NCBI RefSeq assembly: GCF_002844395.1
Contig: NZ_CP025197.1
Coordinates: 2,232,001-2,296,000 of the forward strand
Direction: 5' to 3'
Length of the DNA stretch: 64,000 nt
From: Acetivibrio saccincola
GTDB lineage: Bacteria > Bacillota > Clostridia > Acetivibrionales > Acetivibrionaceae
Shown here: positions 24,989-34,923 of the stretch, piece after piece
Layout of the letters: the number at the start of each line of letters is the position of its first letter
Numbering within the stretch: the stretch's first letter is position 1
The notes under the pieces: model-generated
The model's database searches: none
Seen by the model: the letters and a program-made list of their open reading frames with translations, nothing else
What the model was told of the DNA's origin: nothing
Position numbers and translations under genes: made by a program

Positions 24989-27046
24989 CTAAACTGCCAA
25001 TGAATTCACATCCAGTATTAATGCTACATTTCCATCCCCTAATATAGTTGCCCCTGCAATATACTTTATACCTGAAAGCAGTTTTCCAAGGGATTTTATT
25101 ACCACTTCCCTCTGGCCGATTAAAGAGTCCACTAAAAATCCTGATGTTTTTTCACCTTTTTTCACAATAACAACCGTCATATTCTTTTTCTCATCATGGT
25201 CTCCAGGCACTTCCAGTATTTTATTCAACCTTACAATTGGAACCACCATGTTTCTAAGCAGTATAACTTCCTGGTTTTGAATCATTTTAATTTGTTCAGG
25301 GGTAATTTTTATAATTTCCTTAGTGCTGTTTAATGGTATAGCATACTTCTCATCCCCGATTACCACCAATAGAGCCTGTATTATTGCAAGGGTAAGGGGA
25401 AGCCTTATGATAAATTTACTTCCCACCCCTTTTTCAGTCTCAACTTCAACTGCCCCTCCTAACTGCTCTATTTTAGTCTTCACAACATCAAGACCTACTC
25501 CCCTGCCTGAAAGGTCGGTTATTTTGTCTGAAGTGGTAAAGGATGGCTTGAATAATAGGTCAATAGCCTCTTTTTGGGATAAGTTATTTACCATATCTTT
25601 TTTCAAAAGACCTCTTTCTACTGCTTTTTGCTTTACCTTTTCTAAATCAATTCCCTGACCGTCATCCTCCACCTCAATTACAACATTATTCCCAACCTGG
25701 TATGCTTTTAAATTAATATGTCCGCTAGGAGATTTACCAAGTCTCTCCCTTACCTCTTTTGGTTCTATCCCATGGTCTGCAGAATTTCTTATAAGATGTA
25801 TCAAAGGTTCACCAATTTCATCTATAACCGTTCTGTCCAACTCCGTCTCTGTTCCTGTCATAGTAAGCACAATATCTTTTCCAAGTTCCCTTGAAATATC
25901 CCTTATCATTCTTGGAAACCTGTTGAAAACCAGCTCAACCGGCACCATTCTCACTTTCATAACCGAATCGTGCAGGCTTGTTGTTATTCTTTCTAAATAT
26001 TCAACAGCCTCTGCATATTTTTTGGAAGCATCAATATCTTCTATCCCTTCAAGACGTGTTTTAATAATAATAAGCTCACTTACAAGGTTCATTAAAACAT
26101 CCAGCCTGTCAATATCAACCCTTACGGTTTTCCCTGTCTTTGTCTTATGGCTCATTACCTTTGACTTATTTCCTTCCCTTACACCTTCACCGTCTTTTTT
26201 ATCACTTTGTAAATTACTTACTCCGGATAAATCTTCGTTTTCTTCTAACTGTGATTCATTAAGCTTTTCAGGATCTAAAGGCTTTATAATTACTTCTTTA
26301 ACTTCTGATATCTGGTTTATTTCCTTGGAAAAAGTTGAAGCTTCTTCTTTTGCTATGCATACCACTGTAAATTCAAAATCAAATTTTTCATCCTCAATAT
26401 CTTCCACCTTTGGCACTGACTTTATAATTTCTCCATGTCTTTCAAGGGCTTGAAAAATTATAAATGCACGGGCTGATTTTAAAAGACAGCTTTCATTTAA
26501 AACAACTGTTATTTCAAAAACATTCATGCCCATAGAATAAGCTTTTTTTACCGCATTTTGTTCAAACTCGCTAAGTTTGAACTTTGCCGTCTTATACACC
26601 GGCTTATCAGTTTTTTCTTCTTTCTCAATCTTTAAGGAAGGAGCCTTTTGACTGCCTTGGGCCTTTTTATCTAATACAGCATTTAAACTGTCTATTAAAC
26701 CGGCATAGTCATTATCCCCTTCGCTTCCTGTATTTACAACGTTTTCTGTATAATTTTCCAAAGCGTCAAGGCATTTAAACAATAAATCCAGCAAATCAGG
26801 GTTAATTTTTAATTCACCGTTTCTAATGGCATGTAAAACATTTTCCATGTCATGGGTAAGTTTTGTCATTTTGCTAAACCCCATGGTTCCGGACATACCT
26901 TTTAATGTATGGGCAACCCTGAATATTTCATCTAAAACAGCTCTATCCTGAGGGTTTTGCTCTAAACTTAGCAGCGACTGGTTAAGCAACTGTAAATGCT
27001 CTTTACTTTCATCAATGAAAATTTCTAAGTATTGACTCATATCCAT
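24989..27046 (-). CDS. cheA: chemotaxis histidine kinase CheA
   Basis: Receptor-coupled kinase of 685 residues that phosphorylates CheY. Domain order: P1 Hpt (1-130) with the phospho-acceptor His46 in VAHTLKGMSG; P2 CheY-docking domain (about 160-255); charged linker; P3 dimerisation (about 300-365); P4 ATPase with N box HLIRNSADHGIE, G1 DDGQGID and G2 GRGVGLDVV; P5 CheW-like domain (about 550-685). All key residues are present. The start overlaps the cheB stop by 1 bp. Confidence 0.97.
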   Translation of the reverse strand: MDMSQYLEIFIDESKEHLQLLNQSLLSLEQNPQDRAVLDEIFRVAHTLKGMSGTMGFSKMTKLTHDMENVLHAIRNGELKINPDLLDLLFKCLDALENYTENVVNTGSEGDNDYAGLIDSLNAVLDKKAQGSQKAPSLKIEKEEKTDKPVYKTAKFKLSEFEQNAVKKAYSMGMNVFEITVVLNESCLLKSARAFIIFQALERHGEIIKSVPKVEDIEDEKFDFEFTVVCIAKEEASTFSKEINQISEVKEVIIKPLDPEKLNESQLEENEDLSGVSNLQSDKKDGEGVREGNKSKVMSHKTKTGKTVRVDIDRLDVLMNLVSELIIIKTRLEGIEDIDASKKYAEAVEYLERITTSLHDSVMKVRMVPVELVFNRFPRMIRDISRELGKDIVLTMTGTETELDRTVIDEIGEPLIHLIRNSADHGIEPKEVRERLGKSPSGHINLKAYQVGNNVVIEVEDDGQGIDLEKVKQKAVERGLLKKDMVNNLSQKEAIDLLFKPSFTTSDKITDLSGRGVGLDVVKTKIEQLGGAVEVETEKGVGSKFIIRLPLTLAIIQALLVVIGDEKYAIPLNSTKEIIKITPEQIKMIQNQEVILLRNMVVPIVRLNKILEVPGDHDEKKNMTVVIVKKGEKTSGFLVDSLIGQREVVIKSLGKLLSGIKYIAGATILGDGNVALILDVNSLAV

Positions 27047-27726
27047 TATTCATGCACCCCCACAATTTTCATAATCTCGTCTGCTATTTCGTTAAGCGAT
27101 GCCACAACATCCACCACACCTTTTAAAATTGCCTCTTTAGGCATTCCAAATACTATAGAGCTTTTTTCGTCTTGTGCAATAATATGTGCTTTATTCAGCT
27201 CTTTAAGCATTTTTACTCCTTCACTTCCATCCCGCCCCATCCCGGTCATTACAACTCCTACTACATTCTTATGTTTAGTTTCAGATACAGACTTCATTAA
27301 TACATCCACCGACGGTCTGTGCCCGTTTACAGGCGGATCTTTTGAAAGTTTTAACCTAAGAACATTGTCAGCATTTTTATTAACCATTAAATGAAAATCT
27401 CCTGGTGCTATATATACATGGGCATTTTTTATAACTTCATTATCTTCTGCTTCCTTTACCCTAACTTTGCTTATATAATCAAGCCTCTCTGCTAAAGATT
27501 TTGTAAAACCCGGAGGCATGTGCTGCACAACTAAAAATGCAGCTTTAACATCCGGTGGTATTGAAGATATAACTTCTTTTAGTGCTTTAGGACCACCTGT
27601 TGATGTTCCTATTACGACAATATATTTTAATTCTTCCTCATATTTACTAAAATTTGTTCCCGCCAATACTTCTGTACCGTTATTTAACACTCTTCCCATT
27701 TTAAACATTCTTCCCACAACCTTCAA
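27046..27726 (-). CDS. cheB: CheB-type protein-glutamate methylesterase without receiver domain
   Basis: Removes methyl groups from receptor glutamates. Only the catalytic domain is present (226 residues against about 350 for standard CheB). The triad is visible as S42 in GTSTGGP, H69 in VQHMPPGF and D166 in GMGRDGS. The N-terminal phospho-receiver domain is absent, replaced by about 30 residues of no known fold, and the upstream gene is a PilZ protein, so no receiver fragment remains. The TTG start at 27726 has no clear ribosome binding site; ATG 27708, behind GGGAAG, may be the real one. The family assignment is firm; regulation must differ from that of classical CheB. Confidence 0.93.
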   Translation of the reverse strand: MKVVGRMFKMGRVLNNGTEVLAGTNFSKYEEELKYIVVIGTSTGGPKALKEVISSIPPDVKAAFLVVQHMPPGFTKSLAERLDYISKVRVKEAEDNEVIKNAHVYIAPGDFHLMVNKNADNVLRLKLSKDPPVNGHRPSVDVLMKSVSETKHKNVVGVVMTGMGRDGSEGVKMLKELNKAHIIAQDEKSSIVFGMPKEAILKGVVDVVASLNEIADEIMKIVGVHE

Positions 27727-27730
27727 AAAA

Positions 27731-28399
27731 TCAAATCTTTTTAATAAGCTTTCTCTGTTCTTGAAATATATAGCTTATTATTTTTTCCCTGGACTTGTCA
27801 TCTATTTTTTGAAAAAGCACTCCGGCTTCGTATTTATATTTTCCTTTGCCAGCCTCGCATTCAGTAATCCTTACTATTTTTCCTAAAAACACTACTTTAT
27901 AAGAATCATTTAAAAATAATTCACATTCAATGATATCCCCAACATTTAGTTTTTCTTCTATTTTTATGCACAATCCCCCGCCGCTTAAGTCCTTTGTTAT
28001 TGTGTTTTTAAAACTTCTATCTTTATCCTGGACTGCCTTTTTAGAATCCACCACCCTGTAATTAACGGAAATCATGCATTCAAACCTGAAAAATTCCCTT
28101 CTTTGAATTTTTTTAATTTCATCCAATGCCTTTATTTTTAAAAGGCTAATGGCAGATTTTCTGCTCCTGTCTAAAACTTTTGCCTTGAATTTGTAAAAAT
28201 TTTCTTTTTCCACAAAGTATACATCCAAAATGTTGCCCACTGATATAGGATATATTTTTCCTCCATATATAGGCGCTGAAACATAATAAGTCCCGTCACT
28301 GCAAGTCCCTTCAAACTGGCTTACAAGTTTTGGGCTTTCTTCCTCATCACTTAATACTATTTCTACTTTCATTCCTAATTTCAGTTGTTCAAAACCCAT
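27731..28399 (-). CDS. PilZ-domain c-di-GMP receptor (YcgR/YpfA-like flagellar brake)
   Basis: About 222 residues with an N-terminal YcgR-like domain (1-95) and a C-terminal PilZ domain (about 105-215). The c-di-GMP binding motifs are intact: RxxxR in RREFFRFE and the DLSGGGLCI motif, the (D/N)xSxxG form. Homologues bind c-di-GMP and slow the flagellar motor. I chose ATG 28399 because GAGGTG precedes it by 6-7 bp; a start 13 codons upstream is unsupported. It lies between flhG and cheB, within the motility transcript. Confidence 0.9.
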   Translation of the reverse strand: MGFEQLKLGMKVEIVLSDEEESPKLVSQFEGTCSDGTYYVSAPIYGGKIYPISVGNILDVYFVEKENFYKFKAKVLDRSRKSAISLLKIKALDEIKKIQRREFFRFECMISVNYRVVDSKKAVQDKDRSFKNTITKDLSGGGLCIKIEEKLNVGDIIECELFLNDSYKVVFLGKIVRITECEAGKGKYKYEAGVLFQKIDDKSREKIISYIFQEQRKLIKKI

Positions 28400-28440
28400 C
28401 TTCTTCACCTCTTTTGCTAAAAAGCAGTAAAAGATCACAC

Positions 28441-29349
28441 TTAGCCACTTAAAATACTGACAAACCTGTTTACAAAACTTTTTATACCTGTCCTGCCTCC
28501 GCTATTATTAGCATTGTTATTTATATCTAAAAGCTTTTTGGATATTTCTTTAATTTGCTTTGCTGCCATGCTTTTTGGAAAGCTTATGGTAAAAGGCTGC
28601 TGTGCCTTAACAGCTTTTATCACCATGTTGTCTTGAAGTATGAAGCCTAAAGGCTGGAGATCTATTTCTAAAAATTTTTGAGTTACCATTGAAAATTTAT
28701 TTGTAACATTTTTGGCTTCAGTGACATTTTCAGCCATATTTATAATTAATTTTACAGTTTTGCTGCTGTACCTTTTTGACACCGCCTTTATAATTGCATA
28801 AGCATCTGTAATTGAGGCAGGCTCAGGGGTTGTAACAAGAATCACTTCATCTGCCGCCATGACAAAATTCATCACGCTATCAGAAAGCCCTGCACCTGTA
28901 TCAATAAGTATTATGTCCGAAATTTTATCCAAAAGTGCAATGTTGGCTAGAAATTTTTGAATCTGATAATTATCAAGCTTTGCCAAATCCTCAATACCTG
29001 AACCGCCGGCAACAAATTTAATGTTTCCAGGACCTTCTGACAACACTTCAACAATATTTTTATTATTATATATAACGTCCACCAATGTGTATTTAGGCAC
29101 CACACCAAGGAGTACATCTATATTTCCCAAACCTAAATCCGCATCCATAACTGTAACTCTTTTTCCCATCTCACTTAGGGCAATGGCAAGATTTATTGTT
29201 ATATTGGTCTTTCCAACCCCGCCCTTACCACTGGTTACAGTAATTACTTTAGCTGACTTAAGGTTAACTTTATCATCAACTTTTTCTGCAGGTTCTTTAA
29301 TTTTTAAATTACCTATAATTTCCCTTAGTTTATTTGCTTGATCCATCAT
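28441..29349 (-). CDS. flhG: flagellum number/site regulator FlhG (MinD-like ATPase)
   Basis: ParA/MinD-family ATPase of 302 residues that controls flagellar number with FlhF (YlxH in Bacillus). The deviant Walker A is GKGGVGKTN near residues 41-49, with DADLGLGNIDVLLG and DIILIDTGAG following. An N-terminal leader of about 30 residues before the P-loop is typical and carries the FlhF-activating segment. The C-terminal tail probably forms a membrane helix. It starts 3 bp after the flhF stop. Confidence 0.94.
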   Translation of the reverse strand: MMDQANKLREIIGNLKIKEPAEKVDDKVNLKSAKVITVTSGKGGVGKTNITINLAIALSEMGKRVTVMDADLGLGNIDVLLGVVPKYTLVDVIYNNKNIVEVLSEGPGNIKFVAGGSGIEDLAKLDNYQIQKFLANIALLDKISDIILIDTGAGLSDSVMNFVMAADEVILVTTPEPASITDAYAIIKAVSKRYSSKTVKLIINMAENVTEAKNVTNKFSMVTQKFLEIDLQPLGFILQDNMVIKAVKAQQPFTISFPKSMAAKQIKEISKKLLDINNNANNSGGRTGIKSFVNRFVSILSG

Positions 29350-29352
29350 TGA

Positions 29353-30519
29353 CTAAATGCTCCCTATTAGATTTTTTGTTATTTTGTCGATATCTGCCAA
29401 CTCTATATCATCTGGTACATTTTGTCCGTTTGTTACGTAGGATAGCTTTTTGCCGGCATACTGTTTCACATTAAGTATAATCCCTAATGAAGGAGTTTCA
29501 TCCAGCTTAGTAAAAATCAGCTTGTAATTTCCCAAAAAACTGTAGCTGTCAATGATTTCCCTGCAATTATTCATACTTGTAGTTGTACTTAAAACCAAAA
29601 ATATTTCGTCCGCACCCACTTCTTTTACCAAAGCCTTCAACTCATTAAAATGAGGCTTGTTTCTGCTGCTCCTTCCGGCAGTGTCAATAAATATGATATC
29701 TTTGTCCCTGTAGCCTTCAATTATATCCTTTATTTCATTTAAGGAATATACCACACTTAATGGCATTCCCAGTATATCAGCATAGGTTCTGAGCTGTTCT
29801 ACAGCCGCAATCCTGTAAGTATCTGCCGTAATAAGCCCTACATCTTTCTGGTGGTTTAAAGCATAGTCCGCTGCAATTTTTGCCAACGTAGTGGTTTTTC
29901 CCACTCCCGTAGGTCCTACAAACATAACCACCGTAGGTTTGCCGTCTTCCCTGAGTTTTATTGTCTCTGGCTTTCCAAGCATCCCGGATATAAGATTATG
30001 AAGTATTAACGCAGTATTGTTAACACTTATATTTGAATTGCACCTTTCCTCCACCATATCCAATAGCTGGCGGATAATTTTTGTGTCAACTTCGTTGTTT
30101 TCAAGGTTGTTTTGAAAGAGTTCTATAACTTTTGAAACTTTTTGATTTGTTAACTCCTTGTCCAAATTTTTACCAGGTCTCTGGACTTCTTCATATATTT
30201 TTTGAAGTATGTTTTCCATACTATTAACCTTATTCTCCAACAGTATGATTTTTTCCTCTTTTTCTCTTGATTTACTTACCGGCTCATTATTACTATTCCA
30301 GTTCTTATCATTGCTGCTGTAAGAGGTTGTATTGGATTTCACACCGGGATATTCATCAATGGCAGCCAAAACCTCAATCATGGGCTTTGACATAAATTTT
30401 AAAAAACCCCTCTGCCTTATCTTCCTGGTGTTTAATATTACTGCTTCGCTTCCTAAATCCATTTTTACTTTTAACATTGCTTCCTGGGCATCTTTCCCTA
30501 TATACCTTCTTATTCTCAT
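29353..30519 (-). CDS. flhF: flagellar SRP-like GTPase FlhF
   Basis: SRP-type GTPase of 388 residues that fixes the site of flagellar assembly. It has an N-terminal basic B domain (1-130, starting MRIRRYIGKDAQEAM), then the NG domain with G1 GPTGVGKTTTLAKIA, TADTYRIAAVEQL, the DTAGRS motif and the TKLDET specificity motif. The ATG overlaps the flhA stop by 1 bp. Confidence 0.95.
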   Translation of the reverse strand: MRIRRYIGKDAQEAMLKVKMDLGSEAVILNTRKIRQRGFLKFMSKPMIEVLAAIDEYPGVKSNTTSYSSNDKNWNSNNEPVSKSREKEEKIILLENKVNSMENILQKIYEEVQRPGKNLDKELTNQKVSKVIELFQNNLENNEVDTKIIRQLLDMVEERCNSNISVNNTALILHNLISGMLGKPETIKLREDGKPTVVMFVGPTGVGKTTTLAKIAADYALNHQKDVGLITADTYRIAAVEQLRTYADILGMPLSVVYSLNEIKDIIEGYRDKDIIFIDTAGRSSRNKPHFNELKALVKEVGADEIFLVLSTTTSMNNCREIIDSYSFLGNYKLIFTKLDETPSLGIILNVKQYAGKKLSYVTNGQNVPDDIELADIDKITKNLIGSI

Positions 30520-32543
30520 TAAATACTCACCGTCCCAACAGCTTGAACCTGTATATCAGGATCAAGTTCGTTATATGATAGCACTACAAGTCCTGGTATA
30601 GATTGATCTACAAGCCTTTTAAAGTATAATCTTACAATTGGTGACGCTAGTACTATAGGCTGCTGTCCTAAGTTTATAAGCTTTTGAACCTGCTTTGACA
30701 AATTATTTATAATTGTATTAATTATTCCAGGTTCTAAATTTATAAATGAACCTGTTTCAGTTTTTTGAACTGAATCCATAATTACCTGCTCAAGTTCCGG
30801 ATCCAGTGTTATAACAGATGATTGTTTTTCCTTCATAAACCTTCTGGAAATAGCCCTTCCTAAGGCCTGCCTTACATACTCAGTTAATATGTCGGTGTCA
30901 TTTGTTGTTGGAGCATAATCTGCTAATGTTTCTAGAATTGTTACCATATCTCTTATTGATATACCCTCTTTTAAGAGGTTTGCAACAACTTTTTGAATTT
31001 CCCCGATTGTCATCACCTTAGGAACAAGTTCTTCCACTATAGCAGGGTAATTTTCCTTCACTTTTTCTATAATTGTCTGGACTTCCTGTCTGCCGGTAAG
31101 TTCATGGGCATGTCTTTTAATTATTTCAGTAAGGTGGGTAGCAATGACAGATGGTGGATCCACCACAGTATAACCCAGCATTTCTGCCCTGTCCCTCTGG
31201 GACTCATCTATCCACACAGCCGGAAGACCAAAAGCCGGTTCGGTGGTGTGAATTCCTGTTACCTCTTCTTCCACCACTCCAGGGCTCATTGCAAGGTAGT
31301 GGTCAAGCATTAATTCCCCGCTTGCCAGCTCAACCCCCTTAATTTTTATAACATATTGGTTAGGACTTAAAGCTATATTGTCCCTTAGCCTTATTACAGG
31401 AACTATCATTCCCAAATCCAGTGCCAGCTGTCTTCTTATCATAACCACCCTGTCAAGTAAATCCCCACCCTGGTTTACGTCTGCCAAAGGGATTATACCA
31501 TACCCAAATTCCAGCTCTATAGGGTCAACTTGAAGGAGGTTAACCACATTTTCAGGTTTTCTTATTTCCTCTACTTCACTTTCTTCAATCTGTTCTTCCT
31601 CTTGTTTTTCAAACTCTTCCATGTGTTTTGTAAGTATTATTCCTATAATTATAAATATTGTACCTAGTGTAATAAATGGCAGTGTAGCCAGAGGAATAGC
31701 CAATAACATACAAAAGCCGCCGGCTATAAAAAACACTTTTGGGTTATATAATATCTGCTTTCTTAAATCTTCGCTTATTCCGTCATCTGATGCAGACCTT
31801 GTAACTATAAGCCCCGTTGCAAATGAAATCAAAAGAGCCGGAACCTGGCTTACCAGACCATCTCCAATGGTAAGTATTGTATACGTCTCTAAAGCTGAAC
31901 TAAAATCTTCCCCTCTTATTACAATTCCTATTATTAACCCACCTATTATATTAAGTATGGTAGTAATAATACTTGCTATGGCATCCCCTTTTACAAACTT
32001 TGTTGCCCCGTCCATAGCACCATAAAAGTCTGCTTCCCTCTGGACATTTTTTCTTCTTTCCCTTGCCTCCGCCTCACTTATAATTCCGGCGTTTAAATCC
32101 GCGTCAATAGCCATTTGCTTTCCTGGCATTGCATCTAGTGTAAATCTTGCTGCAACCTCTGATACCCTTTCAGTTCCCTTTGTTATAACCAGGAACTGGA
32201 CAATCATAATAATCAAAAATATTATAAAACCCACCACCAGGTTTCCCTGGGCTACAAAAGTCCCAAACCCTTCAATTACCTTTCCGGCCTCACCTTTGGC
32301 TAAAATTAAAGTTGTAGACTTTATATTAAGGGACAACCTGTACATTGTAGTAAAAAGCAAAAGGGATGGAAATATTGAAATTTGCAGTGCCTCTTTTGAA
32401 TAAATAACATTTAACAATATTATTAAAGCTGCCGATATATTAATTGCAAGCAAAACATCAAGTAGCCCGCTTGGAATGGGAATTATTATAATCAAAACAA
32501 TTACAACTATTAAAATGGCAACTGACATATCTCCAAATCTCAT
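30519..32543 (-). CDS. flhA: flagellar export gate protein FlhA
   Basis: Large component of the flagellar type III export gate, 674 residues. Eight membrane helices fill residues about 1-310, with the conserved FHIPEP-region TKGTERVSEVAARFTLDAMPGKQMAID in part, just after the fourth helix. The cytoplasmic domain (about 340-674) carries GVELASGELMLDHYLAM and TVVDPPSVIATHL. Length and motifs are standard. It starts 3 bp after flhB. Confidence 0.97.
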   Translation of the reverse strand: MRFGDMSVAILIVVIVLIIIIPIPSGLLDVLLAINISAALIILLNVIYSKEALQISIFPSLLLFTTMYRLSLNIKSTTLILAKGEAGKVIEGFGTFVAQGNLVVGFIIFLIIMIVQFLVITKGTERVSEVAARFTLDAMPGKQMAIDADLNAGIISEAEARERRKNVQREADFYGAMDGATKFVKGDAIASIITTILNIIGGLIIGIVIRGEDFSSALETYTILTIGDGLVSQVPALLISFATGLIVTRSASDDGISEDLRKQILYNPKVFFIAGGFCMLLAIPLATLPFITLGTIFIIIGIILTKHMEEFEKQEEEQIEESEVEEIRKPENVVNLLQVDPIELEFGYGIIPLADVNQGGDLLDRVVMIRRQLALDLGMIVPVIRLRDNIALSPNQYVIKIKGVELASGELMLDHYLAMSPGVVEEEVTGIHTTEPAFGLPAVWIDESQRDRAEMLGYTVVDPPSVIATHLTEIIKRHAHELTGRQEVQTIIEKVKENYPAIVEELVPKVMTIGEIQKVVANLLKEGISIRDMVTILETLADYAPTTNDTDILTEYVRQALGRAISRRFMKEKQSSVITLDPELEQVIMDSVQKTETGSFINLEPGIINTIINNLSKQVQKLINLGQQPIVLASPIVRLYFKRLVDQSIPGLVVLSYNELDPDIQVQAVGTVSI

Positions 32544-32546
32544 ATA

Positions 32547-33704
32547 TTACCCTCCTTTCTTACCACTTTTTAATCCATATACAAAGGCCAGTACTTCGGC
32601 AACAGCCTGATAGAGGTCCGGGGGTATTTTTTCCCCCACTTCAACGGTATTATAAAGGGTTCTTGCCAAAGGTTTATTTTCAACAATTTCTATCCCGTTT
32701 TCTTTAGCTTTTTCTTTTATCCTTAAAGCCATGTAATTCTGCCCCTTTGCCAAAACAACAGGGGCATCTGAAATTTTTATGTCGTACTTTATGGCAACCG
32801 CATAATGAGTAGGGTTTGTTATAACAACATCTGCCTCAGGTATACTCTGCATCATTCTCCTTAAAGAAATTTGCCTTTGCTTTTGCTTTATCTTTGATTT
32901 AATTTCAGGATTACCCTCCGTCTGTTTATACTCCTCTTTTAATTCCTGTTTTGTCATCCTGATGTTTTTTTCATATTCCCACCACTGGTATCCATAATCC
33001 AAAACTCCCAGGGCAAGGAGGACTATGCACATTCTTATTGCAACATTTGTAGCGGTAACCCCTATGTAAGCAGCTATACTTACCACATCCATATCCATGG
33101 TTTTTAATATGCTGGAAACTTCACCTTTAAGGTAGGAAAAACCTATTGCTCCCACCACTACTATTTTAAAAATTGCCTTTATCAGCTCTGTCAAAGATCT
33201 TGTCGAAAAAATCCTTTTAAGCCCGTTTAATGGATTAAGCCTGTTTAGTTTAATCTGCAAAGTTTTGGTTGTAAACAAAAACCCTACCTGTGAATATCCT
33301 GCCACAAGTCCTGTAATTAGCGCTACAGCAAGTACCGGGAGTATTATTTTTATAAACATCAAACTAACCTGTGAATATAGCTTAACCATTCCCCTTATGG
33401 AATAAATGTCTTCAACACCTTGCCACTGGGAAAAGAAAACTTTAAATATCTCTAAAATTCCTTCATAGATATAACCTCCAAAAACCCTTAGTGTAATAAA
33501 CATACAAAGCAAAAGTATCGCCGACGTTATTTCCCTGCTTTGAAGTACCTGTCCCTCTTCCCTTACTTTTTTACGCTTTCTGGGTGTGGCTTTTTCAGTT
33601 TTTTCACCACTATCTGCAAAAAGCTGGAGATTTACAGGTACTAATATTGGTTTTATTTTTTTTAATTTAATTAACTGTGATATAAAGTAATATCTTTTTT
33701 TCAT
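32547..33704 (-). CDS. flhB: flagellar export switch protein FlhB
   Basis: Substrate-specificity switch of the export apparatus, 385 residues. Four membrane helices lie in about 60-240. The cytoplasmic domain contains the self-cleavage motif NPTH (VVITNPTHYAVAIKYD), which is cut between Asn and Pro. The first 30 residues before the usual KTEKATPRKRKKVREEGQ segment are longer than in many homologues, so a start within that stretch is possible. Overlaps fliR by 4 bp. Confidence 0.96.
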   Translation of the reverse strand: MKKRYYFISQLIKLKKIKPILVPVNLQLFADSGEKTEKATPRKRKKVREEGQVLQSREITSAILLLCMFITLRVFGGYIYEGILEIFKVFFSQWQGVEDIYSIRGMVKLYSQVSLMFIKIILPVLAVALITGLVAGYSQVGFLFTTKTLQIKLNRLNPLNGLKRIFSTRSLTELIKAIFKIVVVGAIGFSYLKGEVSSILKTMDMDVVSIAAYIGVTATNVAIRMCIVLLALGVLDYGYQWWEYEKNIRMTKQELKEEYKQTEGNPEIKSKIKQKQRQISLRRMMQSIPEADVVITNPTHYAVAIKYDIKISDAPVVLAKGQNYMALRIKEKAKENGIEIVENKPLARTLYNTVEVGEKIPPDLYQAVAEVLAFVYGLKSGKKGG

Positions 33705-34489
33705 TTTGGAGTCATACTTTCTAAAAAGTTGTACATTTCTCTATCCATCCCTTTTATCAAGTATTCCAAAAGGGATACAAAAATGGGCATGGTAAGCACC
33801 ATAACTGATAATCCTAAGAAAATCTTTAAAGGCATTCCAACCATAAATACATTAAGCTGGGGTACAGTTTTTGAAACAATACCTAAGGCAACATCTGAAA
33901 TCAATACTGCAGCAACAACAGGTCCGCTGATTTTAAATGATATAATAAAAATATTTCCAAAAACTCTTATAACGTCATTAATTACTTCTTCACTAAATAA
34001 AGCCTTTCCTAAGGGAACAAAATCGTAGCTGTAAAAAAGTGCTCTGATTAAAACATGGTGCCCGTTACATATAAGAAAAATTAACATGCAAAATATGAAA
34101 TAAAAAGTTGACGTAATGGGTACCTGGATATTGCTTAAAGGATCCACAACATTTACAATCCCAAACCCTACTTTCATGTCAATAAGCTGGCCTGCTAAAT
34201 GAATTGCAGTAAATATCGCATATGATACATATCCTAAAGTAATTCCTACCAAAAATTCCTTTAGTACCAGAAGAAAATACTCAAAAATATTTGAATAATA
34301 CAGCTCATCCTCAATTTTTAGGGAAGTAACAAGCATCAGGGCTAACATAAATGAAAAACCTATTTTAAGGTAAACAGGAACGTTTCTCCTGCTAAAAATG
34401 GGAGCTATTACAAAAAGCCCGGTCATTCTTACGAAGATTAACAAAAATATTTCTATGCCGTTTAATAAAACTCCTTGTGGTATAAACAA
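33701..34489 (-). CDS. fliR: flagellar export gate protein FliR
   Basis: Membrane protein of the FliPQR gate, 262 residues with about six membrane helices. Typical features are an N-terminal helix with FVRMTGLFVIAPIF and the segment LAGQLIDMKVGFGIVNVVDP. The start is TTG behind GGGGGG. The 119-bp gap to fliQ is unusually large for this operon and contains AT-rich repeats of the form TATAACACT. Confidence 0.95.
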   Translation of the reverse strand: MFIPQGVLLNGIEIFLLIFVRMTGLFVIAPIFSRRNVPVYLKIGFSFMLALMLVTSLKIEDELYYSNIFEYFLLVLKEFLVGITLGYVSYAIFTAIHLAGQLIDMKVGFGIVNVVDPLSNIQVPITSTFYFIFCMLIFLICNGHHVLIRALFYSYDFVPLGKALFSEEVINDVIRVFGNIFIISFKISGPVVAAVLISDVALGIVSKTVPQLNVFMVGMPLKIFLGLSVMVLTMPIFVSLLEYLIKGMDREMYNFLESMTPK

Positions 34490-34608
34490 TTTTTTGCCCC
34501 CCGTTTTTTGTAATTTCCCACCTTAAGTAAGCCTTGTGAATAATTATGCAATATCTTTTTATAACACTTTATTTTATAACACTCTAAATTTAATAAAGGA
34601 CAATACTT

Positions 34609-34878
34609 TTACTTTATAAACTGATTTATATTTGCATATATTCCCTGGGTAAATTCAGTCAACACTTTAAGCATCCACGAACCGAATATTGCAATACCGC
34701 CTAAAACAGCTAATATCTTAGGAACAAATGTAAGGGTCTGCTCCTGAATCTGGGTTGTTGCCTGAAAAATACTTACAGCCAAACCTACAATCAAACTCAT
34801 TCCCAGCATAGGTGCTGCCACATATATCACCGTCAAAAGAGCCTTTTGCGCCAAATCTATTACCATACCCTGATCCAC
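34609..34878 (-). CDS. fliQ: flagellar export gate protein FliQ
   Basis: Small gate subunit of 89 residues with two membrane helices (about 15-40 and 52-75) and the conserved VGLAVSIFQATTQIQEQTL segment in between. Standard length. It lies between fliP and fliR as in nearly all flagellar operons; ribosome binding site AAGGAGG. Confidence 0.96.
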   Translation of the reverse strand: MDQGMVIDLAQKALLTVIYVAAPMLGMSLIVGLAVSIFQATTQIQEQTLTFVPKILAVLGGIAIFGSWMLKVLTEFTQGIYANINQFIK

Positions 34879-34923
34879 TTAAAATTCCTCCTTTGTGTAA
34901 CAATTTCTAAAAGCCAAAAAGTT

